Below are positions 60,788 through 64,000 of a stretch of DNA of 64,000 bases, one piece after another. A program made the position numbers and the translations under genes. The stretch comes from Acorus gramineus. Lineage: Eukaryota; Streptophyta; Magnoliopsida; Acorales; Acoraceae. Under the pieces are notes generated by a model that saw only the letters and a program-made list of their open reading frames with translations, made no database searches and was not told where the DNA came from. The number at the start of each line of letters is the position of its first letter. Within the stretch, counting starts at the first letter, position 1. The stretch lies in the NCBI GenBank assembly GCA_030737835.1, contig CM060849.1, positions 29,439,080 to 29,503,079 on the forward strand. Reading direction: 5' to 3'.

Positions 60788-62782
60788 AATAATGATTTTT
60801 AGACCCCATCGGAAGTCCCATGAGGTGGCATGGGTTTAATACCTATTATACCATTTCTTTCTTTTTCAATAGTTGATCCCCATAATTAAGGAGACGGTTA
60901 CGATTTTCACATCTAATGTTAGTTTTAATTCCTGGTTTTCTTTTTTGGTGTATTTTAAAATCATAATTAATTTGATAAATATGTTTTAAAAACTTGGGCT
61001 ACTTGTCTATCACGTAAATAGAGACTAGGTAAGTTCATGAAAATATTATTTTTTGTTTTTCAGTGCTGTAAGTTCACGAAATTTTTTAAGGGTTCATTTG
61101 ATTAAATGGCCCTCATGCATCATATCGCTTCGACGTGAACCTTGTTTATTATTTTTTCTTATTCAAAGAACTTTTGATTTATTAAAGTTGAGCCATGTTT
61201 TGTATCCCCGTATTTTTTGTGAGAAATTTTATTTATTTTTTTATTGAACGAATTGTATGTGGTGCAATCAATGGCGATCGTTTTAGGTTAGACTAATTCG
61301 ATCTAGATAATGCATTTTGATCTGAGTTGAGAATGTTTGATCTTTTTTATTTTTTAATAATGTTTAAGTTTCATTTACATTCGTATGGACTAAGTTATTA
61401 TTGTTTAATCTAGATACATGTTAAGTGTATCTGAATAATACAAGCACATTGTGTTTGTTTATGATATGCATAATTGTTTATGATGTTGTATATGTGTACA
61501 ATTATGCATATTGAATCTCTGAGCATGTTTAATCTTTCACAATCATTACTCAATTCATATGCATTTGATTAATTTAAAGTTTTTATTATGATTCCAGATA
61601 CATGTAGCGTGTATTTAAATAATATATGCATATTGTATTTTGTATATTTTGTTTTTTTTATGATTTGATTAATGTAAATCGATGAAATTTTAATTTGTTT
61701 TTGTCATTTATATTTAATGATATTTATTAATCATCAAAGTAATGGCTTATTAGGATATAAATCAAAATTATTTCATTTGAATTTCGACATTATTCAATAG
61801 GATTTAGATACACATGTTAAATAAGTTTTCAAATACAACGGATAATTTTCAGATACACTACACTAATTTCAGATACATATAGATATTTGTTATAATCCAA
61901 TACATGCTAAATTATAAAATGAAAGATAATAATACACCATTTATACTCCTGTGGAATTTTAAAAAATTATTGGCTGTAATCAACTATTATTGAACATTGT
62001 TAGTTGGTGGTATAGTGTACAAAATTTGATGTTCAATTTCGACATTTTTCAATTAGATTCAGATATATGCGTAAAACATGCTTTTCAGATACAAACAGAT
62101 AAACGAAGATGGATCATTGTAAATGATTTTGACATACATTTGTGAAAATCATTATCTAATAAATGAATCATATTATTCGAATTCATATACATGTTTGTAA
62201 ATCACTTTTCTCATATACAAAAATGAACAGTGTACATAAGATATCTCTAATGATTGTATATGTATTTGTAACTAAATTTTTTAGATACACCTGCAAAAAC
62301 TAATATAGAACTATATCCAAATCAGTATCCGTATCTGAAAAAAACAATATATTCATTTATATCTGTATCTAAAATTCTAATATATTTTGTATCTGAAAAA
62401 AGGTGGAGGTAAAAGTCAGAGGAGATGGAGACCGAAGGAGGGATCTAAAGGTAGTCGATCCATCTCTCATGTGATAGAGGGCGACGAGAGGAACCCAAAG
62501 ATGGTGACATCGGTCGCCCAGTCTAAATGGATTTTTGAAGTGGCGGATGACATAGGAGGGTAAAAAAGAAATTTTTTTAAAAGGTGGTTATACATTATCG
62601 ATGAATGAAGGATTAATGAGGGAATGTTTTTTGAGAATAAAAAATTCAAATATAAAGAAATAGTAGTATTGTCTTTATAGTTTTTATTTTTTAAAAAAGT
62701 TAAACAGATAATTAATGAGACACTGACACTTATTAGGACTTTTCAATGAAGCTTAAATTCTGGGGTCCATGTAGCAGGTCTG
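60788..62782 (+). mobile_element. Mutator-like element E
   Basis: The 1995-bp element is flanked by a perfect 9-bp duplication ATTCATAAA (60779-60787 and 62783-62791). The uninterrupted ATTCATAAA is present in the relative at 49376-49866. It starts CAATAATGATTTTTAGACCC and ends GTCCATGTAGCAGGTCTG, like C and D. The middle contains many AGATACA/TGTATCTGAA motifs and the subterminal GC-richer block near 62400-62560. It is non-coding. Confidence 0.9.
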
Positions 62783-62916
62783 ATTCATAAAATATTACTC
62801 ATCCAAGGGACTGTTTGGATCTACTGATGTGTTTTTAAAGGATTATATAGATTTAAAAAAAAAAATCAAAGGGTTAGGATTTCGGACAATTTACCGGGGG
62901 TTACTTGGTTTTTCCC

Positions 62917-63138
62917 AAATAAAAAGGTCCATCCGATCTAACACAGGACAACCTTACAAAGGACCACTGATTGGACGATCATAAACCCTCATATGAAAAT
63001 ATCCGAATGAGGACCGTGGTATTTCCGTAATTTTGATCGCGGACTTCGACGGATTTGGTCTACGAATAACGATTTCATGAAAAATTATTTGTTTTTCTTA
63101 TTTTTAAAATTTTGGTTATTGTTTGGCGGTGCGAATGA
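62917..63138 (+). promoter_or_regulatory. Remaining unique upstream region of the UVSSA-like gene
   Basis: Only about 220 bp lie between the right end of the transposon stack and the start codon. A 4-codon upstream frame (ATG at 63135, stop at 63147-63149) overlaps the main start at 63139. No clear TATA box is visible. Confidence 0.5.
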
Positions 63139-63315
63139 ATGGAGGGTGAAGAAGGGGAGGTTCGCCGTCTGATCGAGAGGGCAACGGATTCGACGGACCC
63201 GGACGTTGATCCGCGCCTCCTCAAGGCCATCAAGTCCGCCGTCCGGTCCTCCAACGGGGAGGTCGCCGCCGCCGTCGATGTCCTGATGGAGAAGATGAAG
63301 AAGGAGCACTCCCAG
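63139..63315 (+). CDS. UVSSA: UVSSA/ENTH-VHS-like protein, exon 1
   Basis: Exon 1 encodes 59 residues and ends in phase 0 at a CAG|GT donor (63315/63316). It starts MEGEEGEVRRLIERATDSTD; the following PDVDPRLLKAIKSAVRSSN and LMEKMKKEHSQ segments match the start of the plant ENTH/VHS protein regarded as the homologue of UV-stimulated scaffold protein A. In animals UVSSA acts in transcription-coupled nucleotide excision repair with stalled RNA polymerase II. The rest of the gene is beyond the right edge. The exon is GC-rich. It is divergent from the GH17 gene. The identity rests on a short segment. Confidence 0.75.
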
Positions 63316-64000
63316 GTCAATATAAAGATTTACATGGATTGATTTTTATTTGTTTAGAAGTGATCGATTGAATGATCACTGGTTTTTTTAATTCACAATT
63401 GCTCATTTGGTGGGGGAAGACATGTGAATATCGATTAGGGTTTTGGCGACGTGATTTGGGTCGGTTTTTTGAGTGAATGATTGGATGAGATTATTAGGCC
63501 TCTGTGTGTTGGTACTCAAAAATGTCGTTTTGATATTTGTGTGGACTGTTTTGCTGATTTGAGAAGCTTTATATCCTTTTTTGGGTGCGGGTGCATTGAA
63601 AAAGTGAAATTGTATTATTGGTAGCGATTTGAACATTCTTTGTTAATGAGCAAACCACATCAAATTTGATGTGTAGTGTTGTTATGTTCACCGTATATTA
63701 AATTAGGTGACGCAATTAAAAGCTTTGAATGATGTAATCATACATTGTAGAAAAAATTCCATTTTGTGGTCTCTTTGTGTTCTGATTTTGGGAGTTGGGT
63801 GGAATTGGAACTGCAATTCCAAAGGGTGTAGTTGGAATTGAAGTTGATTGGAACCACTGCTCTGGGAATTGGAACACCCGCCTGTTCGGGTTGGAGTTCA
63901 AAAGGATGGTATGGGATCCAGTTAGGAGACTTAAATATCAAAGTAACTGGAAAAGACTATCACAATGTTGTGCATATGAGATTTGATTTCTATTCTTGCA
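63316..64000 (+). other. Intron 1 of the UVSSA-like gene
   Basis: No second exon is recognisable before the window ends. Short frames here have no evident product. Confidence 0.6.

Larger units (their letters stand above)
59447..62916. mobile_element. Mutator-type MITE G, split by two nested insertions
   Basis: The ends GGGAAAAATCC...ACCCCTTGTAAAC and its inverse at the right (CCGGGGGTTACTTGG then TTTTTCCC) match the intact relative at 49376-49866. Removing the nested 935-bp element (59540-60474) and element E (60788-62782 plus one 9-bp repeat) leaves about 530 bp that aligns to that relative throughout. A 9-bp duplication at its outer flanks is not clear (AAAAAGAGA versus AAATAAAAA). Confidence 0.8.

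Overview
This is a stretch of plant nuclear DNA. It has interrupted genes with canonical GT-AG introns, angiosperm-specific gene families, an AT-rich intergenic background and a dense population of plant transposons. Several genes are GC-rich (above all the aspartic protease at 50.05-51.49 kb), which would fit a non-grass monocot or an early-diverging angiosperm, but this is only a guess. No bacterial or organellar gene order and no CRISPR array is present.

Host genes, left to right: (1) the 3' part of a GMI1-type SMC-hinge DNA-repair gene (+, 13 exons with unbroken phase, 1473-9843, continuing off the left edge); (2) a two-exon gene for a small, probably chloroplast-targeted cysteine-containing protein of unknown function (-, 26061-28573); (3) a tRNA-Gln(CTG) (-, 28665-28736); (4) a complete four-exon mid-SUN protein gene (-, 29918-33992, 543 aa); (5) an intronless nepenthesin-like aspartic protease close to APF2 (+, 50054-51493); (6) a two-exon GH17 beta-1,3-glucanase (-, 56853-59349, 386 aa); (7) the first exon of a UVSSA/ENTH-VHS-like DNA-repair gene (+, from 63139, leaving the window on the right). 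Genes 6 and 7 are head to head.

Most of the rest is transposon. The main result is a family of Mutator-like, mostly non-coding elements that create 9-bp target duplications and share related ends and repeat-rich interiors: A (12910-19372), B (19402-23778), C (38543-40055), D (42931-44634) and E (60788-62782). Element A has been invaded by a 3.4-kb solo LTR and by a small LTR retrotransposon of TRIM type with a very GC-rich leader. B carries decayed coding sequence, including a FAR1/MULE-like C-terminal motif. Other Mutator-type miniature elements with 9-bp duplications lie at 10323, 11585, 22893, 35755 and 49376. There are also a SINE (36383-36643), a truncated LINE (42034-42497), a broken Copia element (44966 to about 48000) and Tourist/PIF-like MITEs.

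Two pairs of related sequences inside the window act as built-in empty-site controls. The block 11141-12350 is duplicated at 23971-24750, and the second copy lacks the MITE present in the first. The 491-bp element at 49376-49866 is the uninterrupted relative of 59447-62916, which has been split by two later insertions. As a result the shared upstream region of genes 6 and 7 is now about 3.8 kb, almost all of it nested transposon.
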